64,000 nt of DNA from Phreatobacter stygius (GTDB lineage: Bacteria; Pseudomonadota; Alphaproteobacteria; Rhizobiales; Phreatobacteraceae), in contig NZ_CP039690.1 of assembly GCF_005144885.1 (NCBI RefSeq), positions 5,593,001-5,657,000 on the forward strand, in the 5' to 3' direction. Positions 19,092 to 26,885 of the stretch are shown in pieces. The translations under genes and the position numbers were made by a program. Under the pieces are notes generated by a model. It saw nothing but the letters and a program-made list of their open reading frames with translations, ran no database searches and had not been told where the DNA came from. Numbering within the stretch: position 1 is the first letter of the stretch; every line of letters starts with the position of its first letter.

Positions 19092-20294
19092 ATGGCTGAA
19101 GCAACACCAGAGCCGGCTGAACGTCGCATCGATCTCGACTGGATCCGCATCGCGGCCTTCGGCCTCCTCATCCTCTACCACGTCGGCTTGCTCTACGTGA
19201 CCTGGACCTTCCACGTGAAGAGCTCAAGCAGGGTTCCCGGCCTCGAACCGCTGATGCTGGCGCTCAACCCCTGGCGGCTGGCACTGTTGTTTCTGGTCTC
19301 GGGCACCGCGACCTGTTTCATGGCGAGCAAGCTGCGGGCGGGCCAGCTGGCCGGCCTGCGCTCGGCCAGACTGCTGCCGCCGCTCATCTTCGGCATGCTG
19401 GTCATCGTGGCGCCCCAGGCCTACCTGCAGGTCGTCGACAGCTTCGGTTATGTCGGCAGCTTCGGCGAATTTTACCGGCAGCACTATCTGACGCTTCCAG
19501 GGCAATTTTGCGCGGGGCCTGGCGGGCGGCCGCCTTGTCTCATCCTGCCGACCTGGAACCACCTGTGGTTCGTGATCTACCTCTGGGCCTATTCCATGGT
19601 GCTGGCGGCGATTCTCTGGCTGGCGCCGGGCCTTGTCCGGCGCGCCGAAGCCGGGCTTGCGCGGATGCTCGCCGGGCCGGGTATCCTGCTGTGGCCTTGC
19701 GCCGTGCTGGTGGTCTACCGGGTCGTGCTGTTCCCGCGCTTCCCCGTGACCCATACGCTCATCGACGACTGGTATGCCCACGCGCTCTATTTCTCGGTCT
19801 TCATGTTCGGCTTTCTGGTCGCCCGCTCGGACGCCGTCTGGCAGGCGCTGGAGCAATGGCGCTGGCCGGCCCTCGCCGGGGCTCTTGTCGCCTATGGGCT
19901 CTATCTCGTCCTGCGCCGGCAGGGGCTGTCCTCGGAACTCGTGCTGGCTGGCCTGCGCCTCATCTACGGCATCGATCAATGGTGCTGGATCGCCGCGGTC
20001 CTCGGCTTCGGCCGGCGCTGGCTGAGCGTGCGGGATACGCCGGCCCGGCGCTATCTGACCGACGCGGTGTTTCCCTATTACATCGTCCACCAGACGGCGA
20101 TCATCGTTGCGGCCTATGGCCTCAAATCTTACGGCTTGCCGGCCTGGCTCGAGGCCACGCTCGTCATCCTGGCGACTGCCGCGACCTGCGTTCTGACCTA
20201 TGAGGTGGTGCGTCGTGTCGGCTGGCTGCGGCCGCTGTTCGGGCTGAAGCCACGTGGCCGGCCGGTGGCCGATCTGGCGCCGGCGACACGATAG
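19092..20294 (+). CDS. Acyltransferase family 3 membrane protein (OpgC/MdoC-like)
   Basis: A 400-residue integral membrane protein with about ten hydrophobic segments. The N-terminus RRIDLDWIRIAAFGLLILYHVG carries the conserved D-x-x-R and H of acyltransferase-3 enzymes, which transfer acyl groups to periplasmic or cell-surface glycans. The short motif VFPYYIVHQT near residue 330 is another family hallmark. It is divergent from the LytTR regulator and closed by an intrinsic terminator at 20394-20422. OpgC-like enzymes succinylate osmoregulated glucans; the actual acceptor here is not known. Confidence 0.85.
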   Translation: MAEATPEPAERRIDLDWIRIAAFGLLILYHVGLLYVTWTFHVKSSSRVPGLEPLMLALNPWRLALLFLVSGTATCFMASKLRAGQLAGLRSARLLPPLIFGMLVIVAPQAYLQVVDSFGYVGSFGEFYRQHYLTLPGQFCAGPGGRPPCLILPTWNHLWFVIYLWAYSMVLAAILWLAPGLVRRAEAGLARMLAGPGILLWPCAVLVVYRVVLFPRFPVTHTLIDDWYAHALYFSVFMFGFLVARSDAVWQALEQWRWPALAGALVAYGLYLVLRRQGLSSELVLAGLRLIYGIDQWCWIAAVLGFGRRWLSVRDTPARRYLTDAVFPYYIVHQTAIIVAAYGLKSYGLPAWLEATLVILATAATCVLTYEVVRRVGWLRPLFGLKPRGRPVADLAPATR

Positions 20295-20374
20295 CGGCCG
20301 TCTGGCGGAGAGCACCGTGGCGCGGCGTCCAGTCTTGACGCCTCGCCGTCGGCCGATGATGGTTCGCCAAGTCC

Positions 20375-20390
20375 ACGGTCGTTCGACCGT
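20375..20390. promoter_or_regulatory. Perfect 16-bp palindrome with 7-bp arms
   Basis: ACGGTCG and CGACCGT flank TT, four bases before the terminator hairpin that follows. It lies in the gap between acyltransferase and methyltransferase genes. It may be a protein-binding site or simply part of the terminator region. Confidence 0.35.
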
Positions 20391-20393
20391 TCG

Positions 20394-20422
20394 GGCCCCG
20401 CCGGCGACAGGCGGGGCCTTTT
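20394..20422 (+). terminator. Intrinsic terminator after the acyltransferase gene
   Basis: A perfect 9-bp stem (GGCCCCGCC at 20394-20402 and GGCGGGGCC at 20410-20418) with a 7-base loop is followed by TTTT. It separates the acyltransferase from the methyltransferase gene downstream. Confidence 0.8.
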
Positions 20423-20471
20423 CGTGGCCTGGTCGCCGCCTTCAGCGCCACGATCGTTGCAGAGCCTGACG

Positions 20472-21200
20472 ATGACCCAGAATATCTATGACCAACCGAC
20501 GTTTTTCGAGGGCTACAGCCGGCTGCCGCGCTCGGTCGAAGGGCTGGATGCCGCGCCGGAATGGCCGGCGCTAAGGGCGCTGCTGCCAAATCTTGCGGGC
20601 GCGAGCGTGCTCGACCTCGGCTGCGGTTTCGGCTGGTTCTGCCGCGCCGCGCGCGAGATGGGGGCTGGCAAGGTTCTCGGCATCGATGTCTCCGAGAACA
20701 TGCTGGCCAGGGCGAGGGCGGCGACCGTTGACGGCGCGATCAGCTATGCCAAGGGCGATCTGGAGCAGGTCGTGCTGCAGCCCAATGCCTTCGACCTGAT
20801 CTACAGCTCGCTGGCCTTTCACTATGTCGAGAATCTCGAACGGCTGATGGGCGAGGTCAGCCGGGCGCTCGTCCCCGGCGGCCGTTTCGTTTTCTCGGTG
20901 GAGCACCCGATCTACACCGCGCCGTCGACGCCGGGGTGGACCATCGACGCGGCCGGCCGCACCGTCTGGCCGGTCGACGGCTACCTCGACGAGAGCCCGC
21001 GCACCACCGACTGGCTCGCCAAGGGCGTGATCAAGCAGCACCGGACCATCGGCAGCTATCTCAACCTGCTGATCGGCCTCGGCGTGACCATTGTTCATGT
21101 CGAGGAATGGGGCCCGACGCCGGCCCAGATCGCCGCCCAGCCCGCGCTTGCCGACGAGCGTCAGCGCCCGGCGTTCCTGCTCGTCGCGGGGCGCAAGTGA
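20472..21200 (+). CDS. Class I SAM-dependent methyltransferase
   Basis: A 242-residue cytosolic methyltransferase. Motif I is SVLDLGCGFGWFCRAARE, motif II GIDVSENMLARAR, and the post-I acidic and FDLIYSSLAFHYV motifs follow, all typical of UbiE/Methyltransf_11 enzymes. ATG 20472 was chosen because it begins the characteristic MTQNIYDQPTFFEGYSRLPRSV, similar to smtA-like small-molecule methyltransferases. The methyl acceptor cannot be deduced. It sits alone between a terminator and a convergent HxlR gene. Confidence 0.88.
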   Translation: MTQNIYDQPTFFEGYSRLPRSVEGLDAAPEWPALRALLPNLAGASVLDLGCGFGWFCRAAREMGAGKVLGIDVSENMLARARAATVDGAISYAKGDLEQVVLQPNAFDLIYSSLAFHYVENLERLMGEVSRALVPGGRFVFSVEHPIYTAPSTPGWTIDAAGRTVWPVDGYLDESPRTTDWLAKGVIKQHRTIGSYLNLLIGLGVTIVHVEEWGPTPAQIAAQPALADERQRPAFLLVAGRK

Positions 21201-21256
21201 CGTTGCCCAAGTGATGTGCCGGCACGCGGCGCCGCCCGGAGCGCGCCGCGCCATCC

Positions 21257-21727
21257 TCAATCCGGCACGCGATAGACCGGCTTGATCAGCCGCACCGCCG
21301 GCGGCCGTTCGTTGGCCTTGCGGTTGCTGGCGACCGTCTCGCCGAAACGGGCGGCCCAGTTGGCAAGGCTTTCGAGGCTCGGATGCAGGCTGTGGCCGAG
21401 CTCGGTCAGCGCGTAGTCGACGCGCGGCGGCACGGTCGGATGCACCTGGCGGCTGACCAGGCCGGCGGCTTCGAGCTGGCGCAGGTGTTTGGCGAGTTCT
21501 TTCGGCGTGATCGCGCCGACCCGCCGCTGCAGGTCGGCATAACGCAGCGGCGCTGCCGCGGCATCGAGGGCGAAGAAGATCGGCACGGTCCATTTCGCTG
21601 CGATCAGGTCAAGCGTTTCGCGAATCAGGATCGGGCATTGCTCGGAGCACGGATCCATCGGGCGCGGATCTGGGTGGTCCGGATCTTGGCGGTGGGGATC
21701 TTGGGGGCGGGCAGCATCGCTATGCAT
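21257..21727 (-). CDS. HxlR-family transcriptional regulator
   Basis: A 156-residue winged-helix regulator. The family signature is seen at about residues 25-65: CSEQCPILIRETLDLIAAKWT, then LRYADLQRRVGAITPKELAKHLRQLEAAGLV. The cysteine pair before the helix may be redox-sensitive, as in HypR or QorR. It is divergent from a SnoaL-like gene with 91 bp between them and probably controls it. The start is ATG 21725-21727; an internal ATG at 21656-21658 would give 133 residues. Confidence 0.88.
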   Translation of the reverse strand: MHSDAARPQDPHRQDPDHPDPRPMDPCSEQCPILIRETLDLIAAKWTVPIFFALDAAAAPLRYADLQRRVGAITPKELAKHLRQLEAAGLVSRQVHPTVPPRVDYALTELGHSLHPSLESLANWAARFGETVASNRKANERPPAVRLIKPVYRVPD

Positions 21728-21818
21728 GAGGGAGGCTCGTTGCCTTGAGGTGCGTTCTTGTCGAGCCTACTCCAACTCTGCGACCAGTGCAGGCTTCCAA
21801 CCACGCCTGGAGGCCCGC

Positions 21819-22301
21819 ATGGACACCGCTTCGACCGCCGTCATCACTGCCGTTCCGCCGCTCGAGCGCTCGGCCATCGTCGACGCACTCTACCGTTTCG
21901 GGGCTGGCCAGGACCTGGCCGATCGTGCCCTGTTCCTGTCGGCCTTCTCGGAGCCTGCGACCGTCGACTTCACCGGCCCGGCGCGCCGCCTGGGGGCGGA
22001 GATCCCGGTATTCCACGGTCGGCAGGCCATCGCCGACATCATCCTGGCCAATGTCGGCGGGCTCGACACGACCCACACCGTCACCAATCCCAGGGTCACC
22101 GCTTATGACGGCCGGCGCGCGACCCTGTTCGCGCTGGTCGAAGCGCAACATCTGCCAAAGGGCGACCACAGCCGCCATCTCCTGTTGAAGAACATCTATA
22201 CGGTCGAGCTGTCGCGCCAAGCCGACCGCTGGACGATCGATCACATGACGATCGACAATGTCTGGCTGACCGGTGATCGGACCGTGCTGTTTCCGGGATA
22301 G
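21819..22301 (+). CDS. SnoaL-like / NTF2-fold protein
   Basis: A 160-residue protein with the alpha+beta cone pattern of the SnoaL_4 family: LERSAIVDALYRFGAGQDLAD, LFLSAFSEPATVDFTGP, GRQAIADII and TTHTVTNPRVT. Such proteins are small isomerases, dehydratases or hydrolases, or non-catalytic ligand binders. ATG 21819 is preceded by GGAGG with six bases spacing. It is paired with the divergent HxlR regulator. The substrate is unknown. Confidence 0.8.
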   Translation: MDTASTAVITAVPPLERSAIVDALYRFGAGQDLADRALFLSAFSEPATVDFTGPARRLGAEIPVFHGRQAIADIILANVGGLDTTHTVTNPRVTAYDGRRATLFALVEAQHLPKGDHSRHLLLKNIYTVELSRQADRWTIDHMTIDNVWLTGDRTVLFPG

Positions 22302-22308
22302 AGGCCGG

Positions 22309-23211
22309 TCACGGCGCCCAGCCGGCGGTCGCCGAGATGATGCGGGCCTGGCTGCGCAGGGCTTCCGCCGTCGGGCCGCCGAGGTCGTCGTCGAGCGTGC
22401 CGATCGGCCCCATGAGGGTGATGGCGGCGATCATGAAACCGCCCTGGTCGAAGATCGGAGCCGACAGCGAGGTGAAATTCGCCAGCAGTGCGTCGCGGCA
22501 GCGGCTGATGCCGTTCTTCCGGATCGTCGCCACCATGTCCTCGACCTCGGTCTTGGCGGCCGGCGTGTCGTCGGCCCTGACGAGGGCGGCCTGCGACCGC
22601 TCCTCCAGGAGTTCCTGGTCGAGCATGGCGCCGGTGATGTCGCGCGGCAGATGCGCCAGGAAATTGCGGCCGAGCGCCGATCGCAGCAAGGTCAGCACGC
22701 TGCCGACCCGCAATTCGATGATCGGCCGGCTGCTGCCGCCCTCCACCCGATAAACGATGGTCGGTCCGCGATTGCCCCAGACGCCGAGAAATACGGTATG
22801 GCCGATGGTGGTGGCCAGTTCCGCCATCACCGGCCGGGCCGCGGTGAACACGTCGAACTGCTCGATCGCCGCCATGCCGAGCTTCAGGGCATAGGGCCCG
22901 AGCGCGTAGCAGCCGGTATCGGCCTCCTGGCGGACGATGCCGACGGCCTGAAAGCTCACCAGGTAATAATGGACATTGGCGGCCGACATGCCGGTGCCGG
23001 CAGCGATCATCTTGAGCGGCACCGGGCTTCGCTCGGTGCGCAGGACGTCGAGGATCTTGAAGCCGATCTCGATCGACTGGATGCCGCGCCGGCCGGAGCG
23101 CTCCGTCTTGGGAGGTTTCGCCGCTTTTGTCCGCTTCGGCTCGGCAACCGACTGATCGGGAAACGACTTTTCCACGGCCCGGCGGGCTCTGGGTTCGCGC
23201 GGCTCTGCCAC
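22309..23211 (-). CDS. IclR-family transcriptional regulator
   Basis: A 300-residue regulator with a basic N-terminal extension, an IclR winged HTH (GIQSIEIGFKILDVL ... LKMIAAGTGMSAANVHYYLVSF) and a C-terminal GAF-like effector domain. The GTG start at 23209-23211 is chosen because AAAGGAT lies seven bases upstream; a TTG further up has none. It is divergent from the MHS transporter / nitrilase / flavin-reductase genes and very likely controls them. A 16-bp palindrome at 23297-23312 is a good operator candidate. Confidence 0.88.
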   Translation of the reverse strand: MAEPREPRARRAVEKSFPDQSVAEPKRTKAAKPPKTERSGRRGIQSIEIGFKILDVLRTERSPVPLKMIAAGTGMSAANVHYYLVSFQAVGIVRQEADTGCYALGPYALKLGMAAIEQFDVFTAARPVMAELATTIGHTVFLGVWGNRGPTIVYRVEGGSSRPIIELRVGSVLTLLRSALGRNFLAHLPRDITGAMLDQELLEERSQAALVRADDTPAAKTEVEDMVATIRKNGISRCRDALLANFTSLSAPIFDQGGFMIAAITLMGPIGTLDDDLGGPTAEALRSQARIISATAGWAP

Positions 23212-23296
23212 TGAATATCCTTTGGAATCAAACGCTTCTGTCTGGTCCTGAGCGTGCCGCAAGCTTGGGCGCTGGCAGCCGAAAATTCAAGCTTGC

Positions 23297-23312
23297 GATA
23301 TTTGACAATATC
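23297..23312. promoter_or_regulatory. Candidate IclR operator: GATATT-N4-AATATC
   Basis: A perfect 6-bp inverted repeat lies in the A+T-rich centre of the divergent gap and overlaps the -35 of the likely MHS-transporter promoter. IclR proteins usually bind such palindromes and can repress or activate. Confidence 0.5.
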
Positions 23313-23331
23313 ATATCTTTTTGACGATAGA
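23302..23331 (+). promoter_or_regulatory. Likely sigma-70-type promoter for the MHS transporter cluster
   Basis: TTGACA (23302-23307) is a perfect -35. An imperfect -10 (GATAGA, 23326-23331) follows after 18 bases. The -35 overlaps the GATATT-N4-AATATC palindrome. Confidence 0.45.
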
Positions 23332-23395
23332 GAATTGAAGAGCTGACCGAAGACCATTCGGGCGGCCTCGGCAATGCCAGATCAGGGGAATGGCA

Positions 23396-25030
23396 ATGGA
23401 TGCGACGACGATGACGGCCGCGGCCGATCGCGACTTCACACGCTCCGAGGAGCGCCAGGTCGTGCTGGCCTCGACACTCGGCACGGTGTTCGAGTGGTAC
23501 GACTTCTTCATCTACGGCTCGCTGGCCGTGTTCATGAGCTCGGTGCTGTTCCCGCCCGATAATCCGACCGCGGCGCTGCTGGCCTCGCTCGGCGCGCTGG
23601 CCGCCGGTTTCGTCATCCGCCCGATCGGTGCCATCCTGTTCGGCCGCATCGGCGACATGGTCGGCCGCAAATACACCTTCCTGATCACCATCGTGATGAT
23701 GGGCGGCAGCACTGCGCTGATCGGCTTCCTGCCGAGCTATGCGACCGTCGGCCATGCCGCCTGGATCTCGCTTCTCGTGCTGCGGCTGGTGCAGGGGCTC
23801 GCCGTCGGCGGCGAATATGGCGGCGCGGTGATCTATGTCGCCGAGCATTCGCGCGCCGACCGGCGCGGCCTGCTGACCGGCTGGATCCAGATCACCTCGT
23901 CGATCGGGCTCGCCCTGTCGATCATCGTCATCCTCGGCACCCAGGCCTTCATGACCGAAGAAGCGTTCAAGGTCTGGGGCTGGCGCCTGCCTTTCATCCT
24001 GTCGATCGCGATGCTGGCCTTCTCGATCTATGTCCGCGCCAAGCTGCATGAATCGCCGGTCTTCGCGCGCATGAAGGCCGAGCGCCGCCTGTCGAAAAAT
24101 CCGGTGCGCGACACCTTCGGCCGCTGGTCCAGCCTGCGCCTCATCCTGATCGCGCTGTTCGGCGTCACCGCCGGCATGGGCGCGTCCTATTTCACCGGCC
24201 AGTTCTACGTCATGATCTTCATGCAGCAGGTGGTGAAGATCGACCTGCAGACCTCCTATATGCTGATGGCCGTCGGCCTGCTGATCGGCTCGCCGAGCTT
24301 CATCCTGTTCGGCTGGCTGTCCGACCGGATCGGCCGCAAGTGGCTGATGATGGCGGGCCTGCTGCTGGCGGCGGTGTGCTACCGGCCGATGTTCGCGTCG
24401 CTGATGGAGGCCGGCAATCCGCAACTGGTCGCCGCGACCCGCAGCGCGCCGGTGACCGTGCATGCCGACACCGCCAGCGATGCCTGCAGCTTCGGGCTCG
24501 CCGCCTCGCTTTTGAACACCCATGGCGATCATGCCAAGCCTTGCGTCCAGGCCAAGAAGCTGTTGATCGCCGGTGGCATCAACTTCAGCTATGCCGCGCC
24601 GCTCGAAGGCCAGGCGGTGGCGATCTCGGTCCAGGGCAGGACTGTCCAGGGCTACGATCCCGCCGCCTATCGCAAAGTGCTGGGCGAGGCCGGCTATCCG
24701 GCCAAGGCGGATCCCGCCCAGGTCGCCTCGGCGAAGATCGTCCTGCTCCTGGTGATCATGACCATCGTGGTGGCGATGATCTACGGCCCGGTCGCGTCCT
24801 TCCTGGTCGAGCTGTTCCCGGCCAATATCCGCTACACCGCGCTGTCGTTCCCCTATCACATCGGCGCCGGCATCTTCGGCGGCTTCCTGCCGTTCTTCGC
24901 GACCTATCTGTCGCTGGCGGTCGGCGATGTCTTTGCCGGTCTCTGGTACCCGGTCGTCATCACGTCGGTCACCTTGCTGATCGGTGTCATCGTGCTGCCG
25001 AACAAGCCGCAACTCGCCAAAGAACTCTGA
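23396..25030 (+). CDS. MFS transporter of the metabolite:H+ symporter (MHS) family with a large extra loop
   Basis: A 544-residue inner-membrane symporter of the KgtP/ProP/ShiA-like group, with the signature TVFEWYDFFIYGS, the loop motif GRIGDMVGRKY and LVQGLAVGGEYGGA. Usual members have about 430-450 residues; here about 95 extra residues lie between the eighth and ninth helices (about 335-445, ATRSAPVTVHADTASDACSF onward) with two cysteines. This loop faces the periplasm and may bind ligand. ATG 23396 is preferred over ATG 23390 because AGGGGA is six bases away from the former and touches the latter. First gene of the IclR-controlled cluster. Confidence 0.88.
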   Translation: MDATTMTAAADRDFTRSEERQVVLASTLGTVFEWYDFFIYGSLAVFMSSVLFPPDNPTAALLASLGALAAGFVIRPIGAILFGRIGDMVGRKYTFLITIVMMGGSTALIGFLPSYATVGHAAWISLLVLRLVQGLAVGGEYGGAVIYVAEHSRADRRGLLTGWIQITSSIGLALSIIVILGTQAFMTEEAFKVWGWRLPFILSIAMLAFSIYVRAKLHESPVFARMKAERRLSKNPVRDTFGRWSSLRLILIALFGVTAGMGASYFTGQFYVMIFMQQVVKIDLQTSYMLMAVGLLIGSPSFILFGWLSDRIGRKWLMMAGLLLAAVCYRPMFASLMEAGNPQLVAATRSAPVTVHADTASDACSFGLAASLLNTHGDHAKPCVQAKKLLIAGGINFSYAAPLEGQAVAISVQGRTVQGYDPAAYRKVLGEAGYPAKADPAQVASAKIVLLLVIMTIVVAMIYGPVASFLVELFPANIRYTALSFPYHIGAGIFGGFLPFFATYLSLAVGDVFAGLWYPVVITSVTLLIGVIVLPNKPQLAKEL

Positions 25031-25046
25031 ACCCGGCGTTCCCGTG

Positions 25047-25074
25047 CCACGGGCCGCCCTCGGGCCGCCCGTGG
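25047..25074 (+). terminator. Hairpin between transporter and nitrilase genes
   Basis: CCACGGGC (25047-25054) pairs with GCCCGTGG (25067-25074), with a further internal GCCC/GGGC pairing, and TTCTTA follows. It could reduce transcription into the nitrilase gene, giving more transporter than enzyme, or protect the 3' end of the first message. Confidence 0.55.
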
Positions 25075-25108
25075 TTCTTACCCGCGCTTCGCATTCCGGA
25101 TCGACACC

Positions 25109-26059
25109 ATGAGCCGCATCAAGACCGCCAGCTACAAGGCCGCCGTTGCCCAGGCGGCTTCATGCCCTGATGATACGACGGCCTCCGCGGCCAAGGCGGC
25201 GCGCCTGATCGGCGAGGCCGCCAGGGCCGGCGCCCGCCTCATCGTCTTTCCCGAGGCTTTCCTCGGCGGCTATCCGAAAGGCGCCTCGTTCGGTGCGCCG
25301 GTCGGCATGCGCAAGCCCGAGGGTCGCGAGGCGTTCCGGCTCTATTGGGAACAGGCGATCGACCTGGACGGCCCCGAGGTCGAGACGATCGCCGCCGCCA
25401 CCGCGGCCACCGGCCTGTTCGCCGTGGTCGGCTGCATCGAACGCGACCAGGCGACGCTCTATTGCACCGTGCTGTTCTTCGACGGTGGGGCCGGTCTGGT
25501 CGGCAAACATCGCAAACTGATGCCGACGGCCGGTGAGCGGCTGATCTGGGGCTTCGGCGACGGTTCCACCATGCCGGTCTTCGATACCTCGCTCGGCCGG
25601 ATCGGCGCGGTGATCTGCTGGGAAAACTACATGCCCATGCTGCGCATGCACATGTTCAGCCAGGGCATTAGCATCTATTGCGCACCGACCGCCGACGATC
25701 GCGACACCTGGCTGCCGTCGATGCGCCACATCGCGCTGGAAGGCCGCTGCTTCGTGCTGACCGCATGCCAGCACATCCGGCGCGGCGCCTATGCTGCGGA
25801 TTTCGAATGCGCCCTAGGCGACGATCCGGAGACCGTGTTGATGCGCGGCGGCAGCGCCATCGTCGACCCGCTCGGCAAGGTGCTGGCGGGTCCGGATTTC
25901 ACCGGTGAGACCCTGCTTTATGCCGAGATCGACCTCGACGAGGTCGCGCGCGGCAAGTTCGATTTCGACGCCACCGGCCATTACGCCCGGCCGGACGTGT
26001 TCCAGCTGACCGTCGATATCAGGCCAAAGGCTGCCGTCTCGACGCTGGCCGGAACCTGA
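25109..26059 (+). CDS. Nitrilase (carbon-nitrogen hydrolase family)
   Basis: A 316-residue cytosolic hydrolase that converts a nitrile to the acid and ammonia. The catalytic triad is complete: Glu49 in IVFPEAFLGGYP, Lys136 in KHRKLMPTAGER and Cys170 in GAVICWENYMP. The WENYMP and GYPKG motifs are those of true nitrilases (branch 1) rather than amidases or NAD synthetase domains. It is followed after eight bases by a flavin-reductase-like gene and preceded by the MHS transporter, giving an uptake-and-hydrolysis unit under IclR control. The substrate may be an aryl- or alkyl-acetonitrile-like compound; this is inferred. Confidence 0.92.
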   Translation: MSRIKTASYKAAVAQAASCPDDTTASAAKAARLIGEAARAGARLIVFPEAFLGGYPKGASFGAPVGMRKPEGREAFRLYWEQAIDLDGPEVETIAAATAATGLFAVVGCIERDQATLYCTVLFFDGGAGLVGKHRKLMPTAGERLIWGFGDGSTMPVFDTSLGRIGAVICWENYMPMLRMHMFSQGISIYCAPTADDRDTWLPSMRHIALEGRCFVLTACQHIRRGAYAADFECALGDDPETVLMRGGSAIVDPLGKVLAGPDFTGETLLYAEIDLDEVARGKFDFDATGHYARPDVFQLTVDIRPKAAVSTLAGT

Positions 26060-26067
26060 GGCTCGCC

Positions 26068-26673
26068 ATGCTGTTCGACATGACCACGCTGGCCGCCGAT
26101 GTCCGCTACAAGATCCTCACCGCCACCGTGACGCCGCGGCCGATCGCCTGGGTGACGACCCGTTCGCCCGAGGGTGTCGCCAATGCCGCGCCGTTCAGCT
26201 TTTTCAACATCATGGGCCATGAGCCGCCGACGGTCGCGATCGGCGTGATGCGCCATCCGGAAAAGGGCTTCAAGGACACCGCCGAGAACATCCTGTCGAC
26301 CGGCGAATTCGTGGTCCATCTGGTGCCGGCACGCCTGGCGGCGGCGATGAACGCGACCTGCGTCGACGCACCGGCCGAGGTCGACGAACTGGCGCTCGCC
26401 GGGCTGCACACCGTGGCTTCGGTCAAGGTCGCGCCGCCGCGCATCGCCGACAGTCCGGTGGCGTTCGAATGCCGCAACCTGGCCTCGGTGGTGACCGGCC
26501 CCCGCCAGGTCACGGTGATCGGCGAAGTCGTCTGCGCCCATGTGTCGGACGAATTCGTGCTCGATGCCGCCCGCGGCCATATCGACACGCTGGCGCTGGA
26601 TCTGGTCAGCCGCATGCATGGCAGCGGCTGGTATGCCCGCTCAGCCGACCTGTTCCAGATGATCAGGCCCTGA
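26068..26673 (+). CDS. Flavin reductase-like FMN-binding protein
   Basis: A 201-residue flavoprotein of the flavin reductase-like domain family (DIM6/NTAB, COG1853). The motif PRPIAWVTTRSPEGVANAAPFSFFN is the conserved flavin-binding region; PFSFFNIMGHEPP and FVVHLVP support it. Such proteins reduce FMN with NAD(P)H or act as oxidoreductases on small substrates. It starts eight bases after the nitrilase stop and is surely co-transcribed. It may feed reduced flavin to an oxygenase elsewhere, as none is encoded here. Confidence 0.88.
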   Translation: MLFDMTTLAADVRYKILTATVTPRPIAWVTTRSPEGVANAAPFSFFNIMGHEPPTVAIGVMRHPEKGFKDTAENILSTGEFVVHLVPARLAAAMNATCVDAPAEVDELALAGLHTVASVKVAPPRIADSPVAFECRNLASVVTGPRQVTVIGEVVCAHVSDEFVLDAARGHIDTLALDLVSRMHGSGWYARSADLFQMIRP

Positions 26674-26681
26674 GCTGCGGC

Positions 26682-26774
26682 TCAGCTCCACAACCACAAG
26701 GAGAACATGAGAGCCGCCACGAGGCCACCCCAGATGAGCATGGCGCGTCCGGTCAATTGGTTCGCGAAATTCAT
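26682..26774 (-). CDS. Possible 30-residue single-pass membrane miniprotein
   Basis: A short frame reads MNFANQLTGRAMLIWGGLVA followed by ALMFSLWLWS and a TGA stop. A polar N-terminus and one hydrophobic helix with Trp at both ends are typical of small inner-membrane proteins. It fills the 212-bp gap between the flavin reductase and the DMT permease, downstream of the latter on the same strand. No good ribosome-binding site is visible (GTGATGAGCC precedes the ATG), and codon statistics cannot be judged at this length. Confidence 0.35.
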   Translation of the reverse strand: MNFANQLTGRAMLIWGGLVAALMFSLWLWS

Positions 26775-26885
26775 GGCTCATCACTGCGGGAGACTGGTTG
26801 GTGGCGTTATAGCGAAGTGCGCGCCGCCTGTGAATACGGCGCGCATGACCAAGGCGGCGAACGTGCTGCCGAGGCGCCCAGAGGC

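Noticed and set aside
23228..25012. A 594-codon open frame antisense to the MHS transporter
   Set aside because: The Asp/Arg/His/Gln-rich translation is typical of reverse-strand shadows of membrane proteins in high-G+C DNA.
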